DNA of 64,000 nt, taken from NCBI RefSeq assembly GCF_003971235.1, contig NZ_CP034661.1, positions 496,001 through 560,000 on the forward strand, written 5' to 3'. Below, in pieces: positions 1 to 8,773 of the stretch. Origin of the DNA: Chryseobacterium aureum (GTDB lineage Bacteria > Bacteroidota > Bacteroidia > Flavobacteriales > Weeksellaceae). A program made the position numbers and the translations under genes. Below the pieces are notes generated by a model, which worked only from the letters and a program-made list of their open reading frames with translations, was not told the origin of the DNA and searched no databases. Position 1 is the first letter of the stretch; every line of letters begins with the position of its first letter.

Positions 1-2
1 CA

Positions 3-368
3 AAAATTTATTCCTACCTTCTTTTTGACTATGAGAAAGTAGGAATTACTTTTGATGAATTTGTGGAAGCGCTCTCTGCCAGCAAAAGCTCTGTTTCTAC
101 CAGTATCTCTTTACTGCTCAATGCTCAGCTTATTGTAGACCACAATAAAATGGATGAGCGGAAACGGTATTTTTTCATTAATGATGAATACAAGAAAATA
201 CGATTCGAAAAAATTGTCCAAAAGATGCAGGACGAATTAAAACTATTAGATGATTTAAACAATTTTAAAAAAAGTAAAGACGATGGTTACAATGAAAGAA
301 TAAAAGTTTACAAAGCACTCTTAAATAAAAACATAGAAAATATTCAGGAATCTCTTAATAAACTATAA
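3..368 (+). CDS. GbsR/MarR-type transcriptional regulator, 3' part
   Basis: The reading frame is open to the left edge, so the start lies outside the window. The visible 121 residues contain a winged-helix region (ALSASKSSVSTSISLLLNAQ as recognition helix, then a wing with DERKRYFFIND) followed by a charged C-terminal coiled helix. This is the usual layout of GbsR/MarR-like regulators. The stop codon is one base before the RND adaptor start, so the regulator very likely heads and controls the efflux operon. The inducing compound cannot be read from the sequence. Confidence 0.8.
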   Translation, partial: KIYSYLLFDYEKVGITFDEFVEALSASKSSVSTSISLLLNAQLIVDHNKMDERKRYFFINDEYKKIRFEKIVQKMQDELKLLDDLNNFKKSKDDGYNERIKVYKALLNKNIENIQESLNKL

Positions 369-369
369 A

Positions 370-1557
370 ATGAATAATAAGCTAGTTATACTTTCCATGG
401 CAGCGTTTTCACTGACGGCCTGCAAAAAAGAAGCTCCGAAGCAGGATGGCGCCAAGCCATATCCTGTGGTTTCCGTGGAGTCAAAAAATATAGTGGGTTA
501 TCAGACGTTTCCGGCTACCATCCAGGGTAGGGTAAACAATGATGTACGTGCAAAAATACAGGGATATATTACCCAGGTATTGGTAGATGAAGGACAATAT
601 GTTACCAAAGGACAGCCTTTGTTCCGTCTGGAAACCAATATCCTGAACGAAAATGCCGCGGCTTCCAAAGCGGGAATCGGGGCAGCAGCATCCAGTGTTG
701 CAGCCGCTCAGGCCTCTGTAAATGCAGCACAGGTTGAAGTAAACAAACTAAAACCGCTGGTTCAGAAAAACATCATCAGTAATGTACAGCTGCAGACTGC
801 TCAGGCTCAGCTGGCACAGGCACAAGCCCAGTTACAACAGGCCAACGCTGCCAAAAGACAGGCAGAAGCCAATTACAAAGGAGTAGAAGCCAACATTGAA
901 TATTCCATTATTCGTGCCCCTATTTCTGGGGTCATCGGAAGACTTCCGTTAAAAGTGGGAAGTTTGGTAGGACCGTCTGATCAGACCCCTCTTACCACAA
1001 TTTCTGATACTTCAGAGATCTATGCGTACTTTGCCATGAATGAGAAGGAATACTTTAATTTCCTTGAAAAAGCTCCGGGCGCTTCTATGCCTGAGAAAAT
1101 CAAAAACTTGCCCATGGTAGAGCTTCAGCTGGCCAACGGAAGCCTTTATCCTGAAAAAGGGAAAATTGAAGCCATAACAGGTCAGATTGATCCTACAACA
1201 GGAACCATTCAGTTCAGGGTGGCGTTCTCCAATGCTCAGAAATTACTAAGCAACGGTAACAGCGGAACCATCAGGTTCCCTCAAAACTATGACAATGTAT
1301 TGGTAGTTCCTGAAAGTGCTACTTACGAACAGCAGGGAATTGTTTACGTATATAAAGTAGAAAAAGGAGACACTGCCAGAAATGTTGTTGTAAATGTTAT
1401 TGACAGAATCGACAATTTAGCCCTTATCAAATCAGGAGTTAATAAAGGGGAAAGAGTTATTGCAGCCGGTATCGGAGGTCTGAAACCCGGAACCGCAGTA
1501 AAGCCGAAGCCCATCAAAATGGATAGTCTTGTTCAATCAATAAAACCGAAATTCTAA
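370..1557 (+). CDS. RND efflux periplasmic adaptor (HlyD/AcrA family)
   Basis: This is the periplasmic adaptor that links an inner-membrane RND pump to an outer-membrane channel. It is 395 residues long, normal for the family. A lipobox (SLTAC, Cys18) makes it a predicted lipoprotein. A lipoyl/barrel-sandwich half follows (residues about 45-75), then an Ala/Gln-rich alpha-hairpin (about 95-175), the second lipoyl half (IRAPISGVIGRLP) and C-terminal beta-barrel and membrane-proximal domains. It begins just after the regulator, and its stop overlaps the permease start by one base, so the genes are one operon. Substrates are unknown. Confidence 0.93.
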   Translation: MNNKLVILSMAAFSLTACKKEAPKQDGAKPYPVVSVESKNIVGYQTFPATIQGRVNNDVRAKIQGYITQVLVDEGQYVTKGQPLFRLETNILNENAAASKAGIGAAASSVAAAQASVNAAQVEVNKLKPLVQKNIISNVQLQTAQAQLAQAQAQLQQANAAKRQAEANYKGVEANIEYSIIRAPISGVIGRLPLKVGSLVGPSDQTPLTTISDTSEIYAYFAMNEKEYFNFLEKAPGASMPEKIKNLPMVELQLANGSLYPEKGKIEAITGQIDPTTGTIQFRVAFSNAQKLLSNGNSGTIRFPQNYDNVLVVPESATYEQQGIVYVYKVEKGDTARNVVVNVIDRIDNLALIKSGVNKGERVIAAGIGGLKPGTAVKPKPIKMDSLVQSIKPKF

Positions 1558-4500
1558 TGATAAAAAACTTTATTAACAGACCGGTTTTATCTACCGTAAT
1601 CTCAATCTTGATTGTGATTCTCGGTGTGCTGGGACTGATCTCGTTACCGGTTACCCAGTATCCGGATATTGCACCGCCTACGGTAAGTGTTTCCGCCAAC
1701 TATACGGGAGCCAATGCCGAGACGGTAATGAAAAGTGTAGTAGTACCCCTGGAAGAACAGATCAACGGGGTGGAAGGTATGGATTATATTACTTCCAGTG
1801 CCGGGAACGATGGTTCTGCCCAAATCCAGGTTTTCTTCAAACAAGGAATTGACCCGGATATTGCTGCGGTAAACGTACAGAACCGTGTGGCCAGAGCAAC
1901 ACCGCTTTTGCCTTCCGAAGTAACGCGTTCAGGGGTTGTAACCCAGAAACAGCAGACCAGTGCCCTGATGTATATGTCTTTCTATTCTGAAAATAAGGAT
2001 CTGGATGACGTATACCTTCAGAACTTTCTGAATATTAATATTATTCCTAACCTTAAAAGGGTAAATGGAGTAGGAGATGCCAACGTTTTCGGGGGTAAAA
2101 ATTACTCCATGAGAATCTGGCTGGATCCGGCAAAAATGGCTGCCTACAGCGTAACGCCTACGGATGTTACCAATGCAATCAACGAGCAGAGTAGAGAAGC
2201 CGCAGCAGGTTCTATTGGCCAGAACAGCGGGAGTTCTTTTGAATATATCATCAAATATGTAGGTAAATTCAACGATAAGGAACAGTACGATAACATTATC
2301 ATCAAATCTCTTGCAAACGGACAAAACCTGATGCTGAAAGATGTAGCCAAGGTAGAACTGGCGGGGCAGTCTTATACAGGTATCGGGGAGAACGGAAACA
2401 ACCCTTCCATCAGTATGGGGATTTTCCAGACGCCGGGTTCCAATGCCCAGGAGATTATTAAAAATATAAAAGCTTACCTGAAATCTGCGGAGGGAACTTT
2501 TCCACAGGGAATCAAGTATACTTTTAACTTTGATACCAACGAATTCCTTGAGGCGTCCATTGAAAAAGTAGTACATACCCTGATCGAAGCCTTCATTCTT
2601 GTATTTATCGTTGTCTATATTTTCCTTCAGGATTTCAGATCTACGTTAATTCCGGCTATTGCGGTTCCGGTATCTATTGTGGGTGCGTTCTTCTTCCTGA
2701 ATCTCTTTGGGTATTCACTGAACCTCTTAACCTTATTTGCATTGGTACTGGCGATTGGTATTGTGGTGGATGATGCCATTGTGGTCGTCGAGGCTGTTCA
2801 TGCTAAAATGGAACATGGTATTGCTGATGCGAAGAAAGCGACGGTAGAAGCAATGGATGAGATTACAGGGGCTATTATTTCTATTACATTGGTAATGGCA
2901 GCCGTATTTATCCCGGTAACTTTCATTACAGGTCCTACAGGGGTCTTCTACCAGCAGTTTGGTATTACGCTGATCATTGCGATCATCATTTCTGCCATTA
3001 ATGCATTAACGCTGAGTCCGGTTTTATGTTCATTATTCTTAAAACCTCATGCAGAGCACCATGCAGAATACCAGAATTTAAACATTCTGCAGAAATTTTT
3101 CTATAAGTTCAATATTGCTTTTAAAACCACTACTGAACGATACGGAAGAGGGTTCGTGTTCCTTTTAAGACATAAATGGGTAACCCTGATTATTTTTGCG
3201 GTTACGGGAGTGATCTTATTCTGGGCAAGCAGCAGCATGAAAAAAGGATTTGTGCCTACAGAAGACAGAGGAATTATCTTTACCGATGTTCAGCTTCCTC
3301 CGGGAGCTTCTATGGAAAGAACTTACAACGCTCTGAAAACACTTCAGGCCAAAGCCATGAAAGTTCCGGGAGTACAGAACGTAACAATTTCTACGGGTAG
3401 AGGATTCTTATCCGGAAACGGAAGTAACAACGGTCTTGCCTTTGTGAAACTGAAGCCATTCGATGAAAGAAAAAAAGACGGACAGACTTCTGAAGATATC
3501 ACCAAGCAATTATTTGGAATTGTAGGAGCCGTTCCTGATGCCAAAGTTGTATTTTTCCAGCCGCCAAGTGTACCTGGATTTGGTAACAGTGCAGGTTTTG
3601 AGATGGTACTGCTGGATAAATCCGGAGGTGAATATGCTGATTTGGATGCCAAAACCAATGAATTCATCGGTAAACTTATGGAGAGACCGGAAATTCAATT
3701 TGCGCAGACATCATTCAATACCAAATATCCTCAATACCAGATGGAGATCAATGTTCCTCTGAGCAAACAGCTTGGGGTTTCTGTAAATGACATCCTGGCT
3801 ACCATGCAGGGGTATATCGGGGGGATTTATACTGCTGACTTTACCAAGTACGGAAAACAGTTCAGGGTGATGGTTCAGGCACTTCCTGAAAACAGAAAGA
3901 ATATTGAAAATCTGAATGAGCTTTATATAAGAACAGGTTCAGGCATCATGTCTCCGATTTCGCAGTTTGTAACATTGAAAAAAGCATACGGACCACAGTC
4001 TGTAAGCCGTTACAACCTCTTTACCTCCGTGAAGGTAACAGGAGCAAACTCTGAAGGATACAGTTCCGGGGATGCCATTACCGCTGTACAGCAGGTAGCG
4101 AATGAAACCCTGAATCAGAATTATGCTGTAGAATTTACCGGGTTGACAAGAGAAGAATTGAATTCCGGGTCTCAGACGCTTCTGATCTTTGCATTGAGTT
4201 TAATTTTTGTATACTTTATTCTTTCTGCACAGTATGAAAGTTATATTCTTCCGCTGGTTGTGGTTATTTCCCTTCCTTTAGGGGTAATGGGAGCTTATTT
4301 CGGGCAGAAGATTATGGGCTTGGAAAATAATATTTATTTCCAGATTGCCTTGATCATGCTTGTGGGATTACTGGCGAAAAATGCGATCCTTATTGTGGAA
4401 TTTGCCGTTCAGAGGAGACATCATGGAGAAACCATTGTCATGTCAGCCATCAATGCCGCTAAGGCCAGAGTAAGACCCATCCTGATGACATCATTTGCCT

Positions 4501-4703
4501 TTATCTTCGGTTTATTACCGTTAGTTCTGGCAAGTGGAATTGGTGCAGTGGGGAACAGATCTATTGCTACAGGTGCGGCCATCGGACTATTGATAGGGAC
4601 TATATTAGGATTATTTGTAATTCCTGTCCTGTATGTGATCTTTGAAACACTGCAGGAAAAAATTAAGCCTATTAAAAAAGAAGAAATCAATTTAGCAGAA
4701 TAA
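1557..4703 (+). CDS. RND efflux permease, HAE1 (AcrB-like) family
   Basis: Proton-driven inner-membrane multidrug pump of 1048 residues, the full length for HAE1 permeases. It has an N-terminal transmembrane helix (FINRPVLSTVISILIV), two large periplasmic loops and two six-helix bundles. The proton-relay residues are present: the Asp pair at about 405-406 (VVDDAIVVVE) and Lys941 (LLAKNAILIVEF), matching Asp407/Asp408 and Lys940 of AcrB. The start codon overlaps the adaptor stop. The substrate range is unknown, and the context (GbsR-type regulator, adaptor, OM factor) suggests drug or toxic-compound export. Confidence 0.96.
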   Translation: MIKNFINRPVLSTVISILIVILGVLGLISLPVTQYPDIAPPTVSVSANYTGANAETVMKSVVVPLEEQINGVEGMDYITSSAGNDGSAQIQVFFKQGIDPDIAAVNVQNRVARATPLLPSEVTRSGVVTQKQQTSALMYMSFYSENKDLDDVYLQNFLNINIIPNLKRVNGVGDANVFGGKNYSMRIWLDPAKMAAYSVTPTDVTNAINEQSREAAAGSIGQNSGSSFEYIIKYVGKFNDKEQYDNIIIKSLANGQNLMLKDVAKVELAGQSYTGIGENGNNPSISMGIFQTPGSNAQEIIKNIKAYLKSAEGTFPQGIKYTFNFDTNEFLEASIEKVVHTLIEAFILVFIVVYIFLQDFRSTLIPAIAVPVSIVGAFFFLNLFGYSLNLLTLFALVLAIGIVVDDAIVVVEAVHAKMEHGIADAKKATVEAMDEITGAIISITLVMAAVFIPVTFITGPTGVFYQQFGITLIIAIIISAINALTLSPVLCSLFLKPHAEHHAEYQNLNILQKFFYKFNIAFKTTTERYGRGFVFLLRHKWVTLIIFAVTGVILFWASSSMKKGFVPTEDRGIIFTDVQLPPGASMERTYNALKTLQAKAMKVPGVQNVTISTGRGFLSGNGSNNGLAFVKLKPFDERKKDGQTSEDITKQLFGIVGAVPDAKVVFFQPPSVPGFGNSAGFEMVLLDKSGGEYADLDAKTNEFIGKLMERPEIQFAQTSFNTKYPQYQMEINVPLSKQLGVSVNDILATMQGYIGGIYTADFTKYGKQFRVMVQALPENRKNIENLNELYIRTGSGIMSPISQFVTLKKAYGPQSVSRYNLFTSVKVTGANSEGYSSGDAITAVQQVANETLNQNYAVEFTGLTREELNSGSQTLLIFALSLIFVYFILSAQYESYILPLVVVISLPLGVMGAYFGQKIMGLENNIYFQIALIMLVGLLAKNAILIVEFAVQRRHHGETIVMSAINAAKARVRPILMTSFAFIFGLLPLVLASGIGAVGNRSIATGAAIGLLIGTILGLFVIPVLYVIFETLQEKIKPIKKEEINLAE

Positions 4704-4718
4704 AATTAAGATTTAAGA

Positions 4719-4787
4719 AATTAGAAGTTAGAAATTAGAGATGAGTCTAAAAACTAACTTCTAACTTCTAAACTCTAACTTCTAATT
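4719..4787. repeat. Inverted repeat between RND permease and outer-membrane factor
   Basis: A 13-base arm, AATTAGAAGTTAG (4719-4731), is exactly complementary to CTAACTTCTAATT (4775-4787). Another copy of the right arm core, CTAACTTCTAA, sits at 4761-4771, so alternative hairpins can form. It could lower expression of the downstream tolC-like gene, stabilise the upstream mRNA, or be a dispersed intergenic repeat. No T-run makes it a convincing terminator. Confidence 0.6.
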
Positions 4788-4794
4788 AAAAATA

Positions 4795-6210
4795 ATGAAG
4801 AGTTTATTAAACATCATAAAAGGAATTACTTTTTCAGTTTTCATACTCGGGGCCATCTCATCCTGTATGGCAAGAAAAGAGTACGAAAGACCGAAGAACG
4901 TGGTAGACGAAAAGCTGTTCCGTACAGATATGCTTCCTTCAGACAGTGCCAGCATCGCCAATATTTCATGGAAAGAAATATTTACCGACCCTATATTGCA
5001 GGGGCATATTTCTAAAGCACTGGAGAATAACCTGGATATCAGGATTGCCTTAGAAAGTATCAATTCTGCGGAAGCTTACCTGAAACAAAGTAAAGCCGCT
5101 TACCAGCCAACACTTTCCATCGGGCCTAACTATACGTTCCAGACCCAGTCTATCAACACTCAGTTTGGGCAGATCATTGGGGAAAGACGTTATGTCAACC
5201 AGTTTGACATAACAGCCACTATCGGATGGGAAGCAGATATCTGGGGGAAACTGAGAGCACAGGAGAAAGCACAGTTAGCAACTTACTTAGGTACCGTTGC
5301 TGCCCATAAAGCAGTGAAAAGCAGCCTTGTGTCTTCTATTGCTTCAGCGTATTATCAGCTGCTGACTTTTGATGCCCAGAAGAGAATCATTACAGAAACC
5401 ATTGCGGTAAGAGAAAAAAACCTGGAAGCTACAAAAGCTTTGAAAACTGCCGGAACCGTTACTGAAGTTGCAGTACAACAGAGTGAAGCGCTTGTTTTCA
5501 ATGCCAAATCTTTACTGATTGATATGGATACACAGATCCAGCTGCTTGAAAACACTATGAGCCTTCTTATGGGGGAGCCTTCTCATTCTATTGAGAGATC
5601 TACACTGGAAGGACAGAATCTTCCGATTGATCTGAAGCTGGGGTATCCTTCTCAACTTCTGGCCAACCGTCCGGATGTGATGAGAGCAGAATACAACCTG
5701 ATGAATGCTTTCGAGCTGACAAACTCTGCTAAAGCTCAGTTTTATCCTACTTTAAAACTGACAGGAAGCGGTGGACTTCAGTCTGTGGATATTGACCACT
5801 TATTCAGTGTGAATTCATTGTTCGCGAATGTAGTGGCAGGATTGGCTCAGCCGATTCTGAACAAAAGACAGATCAAGACGAACTATGACGTGAGTCTTGC
5901 CAATCAGGAAACGGCATATCTGAACTTCAGAAAAACAGTTCTTACTGCCGGTAAGGAGGTTTCGGATGCTATCAGGGTTTTCTCTGTTCAGGATTCATTC
6001 ATTGAATTGAAGCAAAAAGAGCTGGATGCCTATAAAAAATCAGTTGACTATTCTCAGGAACTGGTAAACTATGGTATGGCGAATTATCTTGAAGTATTGA
6101 ATGCCAGTGTGAACTCACTGAATGCAGAACTTAATATTTCTAACGCAAGATACAGTAAAATGAAAGCAGCGGTAGAGCTTTATCAGGCTTTAGGCGGAGG
6201 CTGGAAATAA
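4795..6210 (+). CDS. Outer-membrane efflux lipoprotein (TolC/NodT/OprM family)
   Basis: Outer-membrane exit duct of the tripartite pump, 471 residues. The signal peptide ends in a lipobox (GAISSC, Cys24), typical of the NodT/OprM branch. Two tandem OEP repeats of long alpha-helices with short beta segments follow (first about 60-250, second about 280-465). The conserved motif LLANRPDVMRAEYNLMNA lies between them. It is third in the operon, separated from the permease by 91 bases that hold an inverted repeat, and is followed by a hairpin terminator. Confidence 0.94.
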   Translation: MKSLLNIIKGITFSVFILGAISSCMARKEYERPKNVVDEKLFRTDMLPSDSASIANISWKEIFTDPILQGHISKALENNLDIRIALESINSAEAYLKQSKAAYQPTLSIGPNYTFQTQSINTQFGQIIGERRYVNQFDITATIGWEADIWGKLRAQEKAQLATYLGTVAAHKAVKSSLVSSIASAYYQLLTFDAQKRIITETIAVREKNLEATKALKTAGTVTEVAVQQSEALVFNAKSLLIDMDTQIQLLENTMSLLMGEPSHSIERSTLEGQNLPIDLKLGYPSQLLANRPDVMRAEYNLMNAFELTNSAKAQFYPTLKLTGSGGLQSVDIDHLFSVNSLFANVVAGLAQPILNKRQIKTNYDVSLANQETAYLNFRKTVLTAGKEVSDAIRVFSVQDSFIELKQKELDAYKKSVDYSQELVNYGMANYLEVLNASVNSLNAELNISNARYSKMKAAVELYQALGGGWK

Positions 6211-6233
6211 CCTGTACGCTTTATTAATAATAC

Positions 6234-6267
6234 AAAACGTATGTCAGCAATGGCATGCGTTTTTTTA
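6234..6267 (+). terminator. Intrinsic terminator after efflux operon
   Basis: AAAACGTATG (6234-6243) pairs with CATGCGTTTT (6254-6263), allowing one G-U pair, followed directly by further Ts. It is placed 24 bases after the stop of the outer-membrane factor. Confidence 0.75.
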
Positions 6268-6425
6268 TTTTTAAAGAGATTGAAGATCAGTGTCTTCTAT
6301 TGACAGGTCAATCTGAGTTTATCTTTGTGATTGTATTATTAAAGGTAAAATTGGAATCATTAAAATTGATTCTTTTTTTAAGCAAATGTATCGATGCCAT
6401 TTTCTTATGTCATTTTTGCACCTTA

Positions 6426-7406
6426 CTACAATGTACCCAATATTTCCATGGTCTTTTTTTCTTTGTGTGCTATTATTTTTAGAATAGCTGAAGCCTGGTG
6501 AATAGATTCCATTTCTTTTGTCTGGCTTACCTTTTCAAACAGCCGGGATAGAGTAGTCCAGAGTGCTGCAATTTCGGAGAATTCTTTGTATCCTGTTTTT
6601 AGCTGATCGAGCTGGAGTAATTCATAGCTTTCTTTCAAAAAATCCCGGTATAAATTTCTGAACAATGCTCCGCCGGTTCCTGCTTTCTCCATTAGTATTG
6701 CCGCCTGGCTGAATTCATTTTCGATGTTTTTACTTGTATGGAACCATTTGATAATTTCAGTACTGGTTTTTAAAATTCCCTTGTAGCCAGCATTTGTAAT
6801 GGGCGGGTTCAGATAGTCTGCTGCATTATTTTTAATGGCAGCAGAAATTATTTTTTTCAGATCAAATTTTTGATCAGTTTTTTTAATCGTATAATAGAGA
6901 TTTTTAGAAGCCATAGCCCCTTTTTCTGCGCGTGCCATTGCTAAACTTTTTAAAGAAGTCTGTACCTTCCCGCCTTGTTGTCTGGTGTCTACCAGGAAAG
7001 CATTTTCAGTGTCATAACCATAAATAGCCGCATAGTGTCCGGCAAAATGAAATGGATTTGAGAAATATTCCAAATGGTAACAATCCAGTTTCAATCCTAC
7101 TATCTGACCTTTGTCCAGAAGTTCTTTTACATGATTCCATGCCTTTACTTGTGAGGAAGTTTCCTTAACCGTTAATTCGAGATTCAGATTACGGGTTAAA
7201 TTTCTTGTCAGCACATCAGGTTTTACCCGTCCGCCAATAAAGGGAAATTCCATTGTTTTCATATTCCAGTAAATAAAACCAAGTCCTTCACCCAATCCAA
7301 AAAGCATGGGTTCAGAGAGCTCAACTCCGATTTGCAGCAATAGCGTTCCTGTAGCCGTGGTTTCGCAGTGCTGACCGTCAAAAGGCCTAAGGTTTTCTAT
7401 TTTCAT
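6426..7406 (-). CDS. BtrH-N / DUF4872 domain protein
   Basis: The N-terminal half resembles the butirosin BtrH N-terminal domain, a papain/C39-like cysteine fold. Cys14 lies in FDGQHCETTATG, and a His lies in FHFAGHYAAIYGYD followed by FLVDTRQQGG. The C-terminal half (about 170-326) is helical and matches the DUF4872 type. In the butirosin pathway BtrH transfers an acyl chain from a carrier protein to an amine; what the protein does here is unknown. I chose the internal ATG at 7406 because homologues start near the MKIENLRPFDG segment; an ATG at 7442 would add 12 residues. No carrier protein or synthetase is nearby. Confidence 0.75.
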   Translation of the reverse strand: MKIENLRPFDGQHCETTATGTLLLQIGVELSEPMLFGLGEGLGFIYWNMKTMEFPFIGGRVKPDVLTRNLTRNLNLELTVKETSSQVKAWNHVKELLDKGQIVGLKLDCYHLEYFSNPFHFAGHYAAIYGYDTENAFLVDTRQQGGKVQTSLKSLAMARAEKGAMASKNLYYTIKKTDQKFDLKKIISAAIKNNAADYLNPPITNAGYKGILKTSTEIIKWFHTSKNIENEFSQAAILMEKAGTGGALFRNLYRDFLKESYELLQLDQLKTGYKEFSEIAALWTTLSRLFEKVSQTKEMESIHQASAILKIIAHKEKKTMEILGTL

Positions 7407-7529
7407 TTTTGGATTATTAATTTTTATGAAAGAAAAATACATAAATCTCTTTACATATAGATCTTGATTTCTTACCGTTTGTATGTTAAAATTCTTTAAA
7501 ATTCAAAATGAATTTGTAATTATGTATTT

Positions 7530-7541
7530 AACTACGTAGTT
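7530..7541. promoter_or_regulatory. Perfect 12-bp palindrome, candidate MarR operator
   Basis: AACTACGTAGTT is a perfect dyad 23 bases before the GNAT gene and 14 bases before a possible start region (TATACTTT). Palindromes of this size in front of a gene pair that includes a MarR regulator commonly serve as its binding site. That it binds the regulator at 8056 is inference. Confidence 0.5.
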
Positions 7542-7564
7542 TTATACTTTAAAATAAAAATACT

Positions 7565-8053
7565 ATGAAATTGCAGATACGGCCTATAGGAAATTCTTAT
7601 TCTGAACAGGCTATTGACTTAATTTTAACGATTCAGCAGAAAGAATTTAATATCCCGATTACTATAGAGGATCAGCCTGATCTTTTGCAGATAGAAAGTT
7701 TTTACAGAGAAGGTGGCGGAAATTTTTGGGGCGCTTTTGTGGATGGAGAACTGGTAGGGTCTATTGCTCTGATTAAATTTGATGAGAGGGCAGGAGCCAT
7801 CAGGAAAATGTTTGTAAGGAATGAATTCAGAGGAAAAGAATTGAATATTGCCCAGGAATTACTGGAGGTGTTAATTTCTTTCTGCCGGGAAAACGGAATA
7901 GATGATCTCTATTTGGGAACCATAACGGTACTGAAAGCAGCACAGCGTTTCTATGAAAGGAATCATTTTATAAAAATTGATAAAGAAAATCTTCCGGTAC
8001 AATTTCCTTTAATGAGTGCTGACGATGTTTTTTATCATCTAAATACTAATTGA
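7565..8053 (+). CDS. GNAT family N-acetyltransferase
   Basis: A 162-residue single-domain acetyltransferase. Acetyl-CoA binding motif A is visible as IRKMFVRNEFRGKELNIAQELL (about 79-100), here with GKE in place of the usual GxG/A, and motif B as TVLKAAQRFYERNHF near residue 130. The acceptor substrate is unknown. It ends two bases before the start of a MarR-type regulator. In many bacteria these two domains occur as one MarR-GNAT fusion; here they are separate genes in reversed order and probably co-transcribed. Confidence 0.85.
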   Translation: MKLQIRPIGNSYSEQAIDLILTIQQKEFNIPITIEDQPDLLQIESFYREGGGNFWGAFVDGELVGSIALIKFDERAGAIRKMFVRNEFRGKELNIAQELLEVLISFCRENGIDDLYLGTITVLKAAQRFYERNHFIKIDKENLPVQFPLMSADDVFYHLNTN

Positions 8054-8055
8054 AT

Positions 8056-8538
8056 ATGAATGTAATCAACGAAGCCGGAATTCTTGCGATATCCACCAGG
8101 CTGCACCGCTTGAGTGAACAGCTGAGGAAAGACGGAGCGCTTATTTATAAAGCATTCGGAATTGATTTCGAACTGAAGTGGTTTCCCGTTATCTTCACCA
8201 TTTATAAAAAAGAGGTAGCCAGTGTAGTAGAAATTGCCAATGAGATCGGATACACCCATCCATCTACAATAACCCTTCTGAAAGAACTCGAAAAACAGGA
8301 CCTGATCCAATGGGAAAAAGACAAACAGGATGAGCGGAAAAGACTGTTTAAGCTTACTCACAAAGGCAATGGGCTTATTGAGAAAATGAAACCTGTGTGG
8401 GAACTGATGTCGCAGATTTTAGGAGACATTTCTGATAATAAAAATAACCTGCTGAAGGCGATTAATGAAGCGGAAGAGAAGATCGCCAGCCAGTCTTTTT
8501 ACCAGAGGGCATTGCAGGTGAATAATACAAAAAAATAA
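8056..8538 (+). CDS. MarR family transcriptional regulator
   Basis: A 160-residue winged-helix regulator. The N-terminal helices (LAISTRLHRLSEQLRKDGALIY) and IDFELKWFPVIFTIYKKE closely resemble the regulatory half of MarR-GNAT bifunctional proteins. The helix-turn-helix is at about 58-85 (VVEIANEIGYTHPSTITLL) and the wing carries KDKQDERKRLFKLT. A TTG six bases upstream in the same frame is possible, but the ATG at 8056 lies cleanly after the GNAT stop. It probably controls this pair through the palindrome at 7530-7541. Confidence 0.88.
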   Translation: MNVINEAGILAISTRLHRLSEQLRKDGALIYKAFGIDFELKWFPVIFTIYKKEVASVVEIANEIGYTHPSTITLLKELEKQDLIQWEKDKQDERKRLFKLTHKGNGLIEKMKPVWELMSQILGDISDNKNNLLKAINEAEEKIASQSFYQRALQVNNTKK

Positions 8539-8558
8539 ACCGGCTGATAAGCCGGTTT
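8537..8558 (+). terminator. Hairpin after MarR gene
   Basis: AAACCGGCT (8537-8545) and AGCCGGTTT (8550-8558) form a perfect 9-bp stem with a GATA loop, starting at the regulator stop codon. The T-run is only three bases. Confidence 0.6.
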
Positions 8559-8720
8559 ATCCACACACTTAGATGACTTGGAAAGTATTTAATACTGTTA
8601 AATACCTTTCCCTATGATTTTAAATACTTTTTACAATATTAACAGATAAATAATTAATCCTGTTACGGGTTCCAGTAAGGTCATTACAAAAAATGTATTA
8701 TGGATGTTGGAAACTGAAAA

Positions 8721-8747
8721 ACTCCGCCAGAACCTGGCGGAGTTTTT
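8721..8747. terminator. Bidirectional terminator between convergent genes
   Basis: ACTCCGCCAG (8721-8730) and CTGGCGGAGT (8734-8743) form a perfect 10-bp stem with a 3-base loop. TTTTT follows on the plus strand and TTTT on the minus strand, so it can serve both the MarR side and the TonB receptor. Confidence 0.85.
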
Positions 8748-8773
8748 TGGATTACGGTTAAAATGAAATGATT

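Noticed and set aside
6255..6482. Possible 75-residue hydrophobic protein on the plus strand
   Set aside because: It starts in the terminator of the efflux operon, overlaps the 3' end of the BtrH-like gene and is rich in Phe/Leu from AT-rich sequence.
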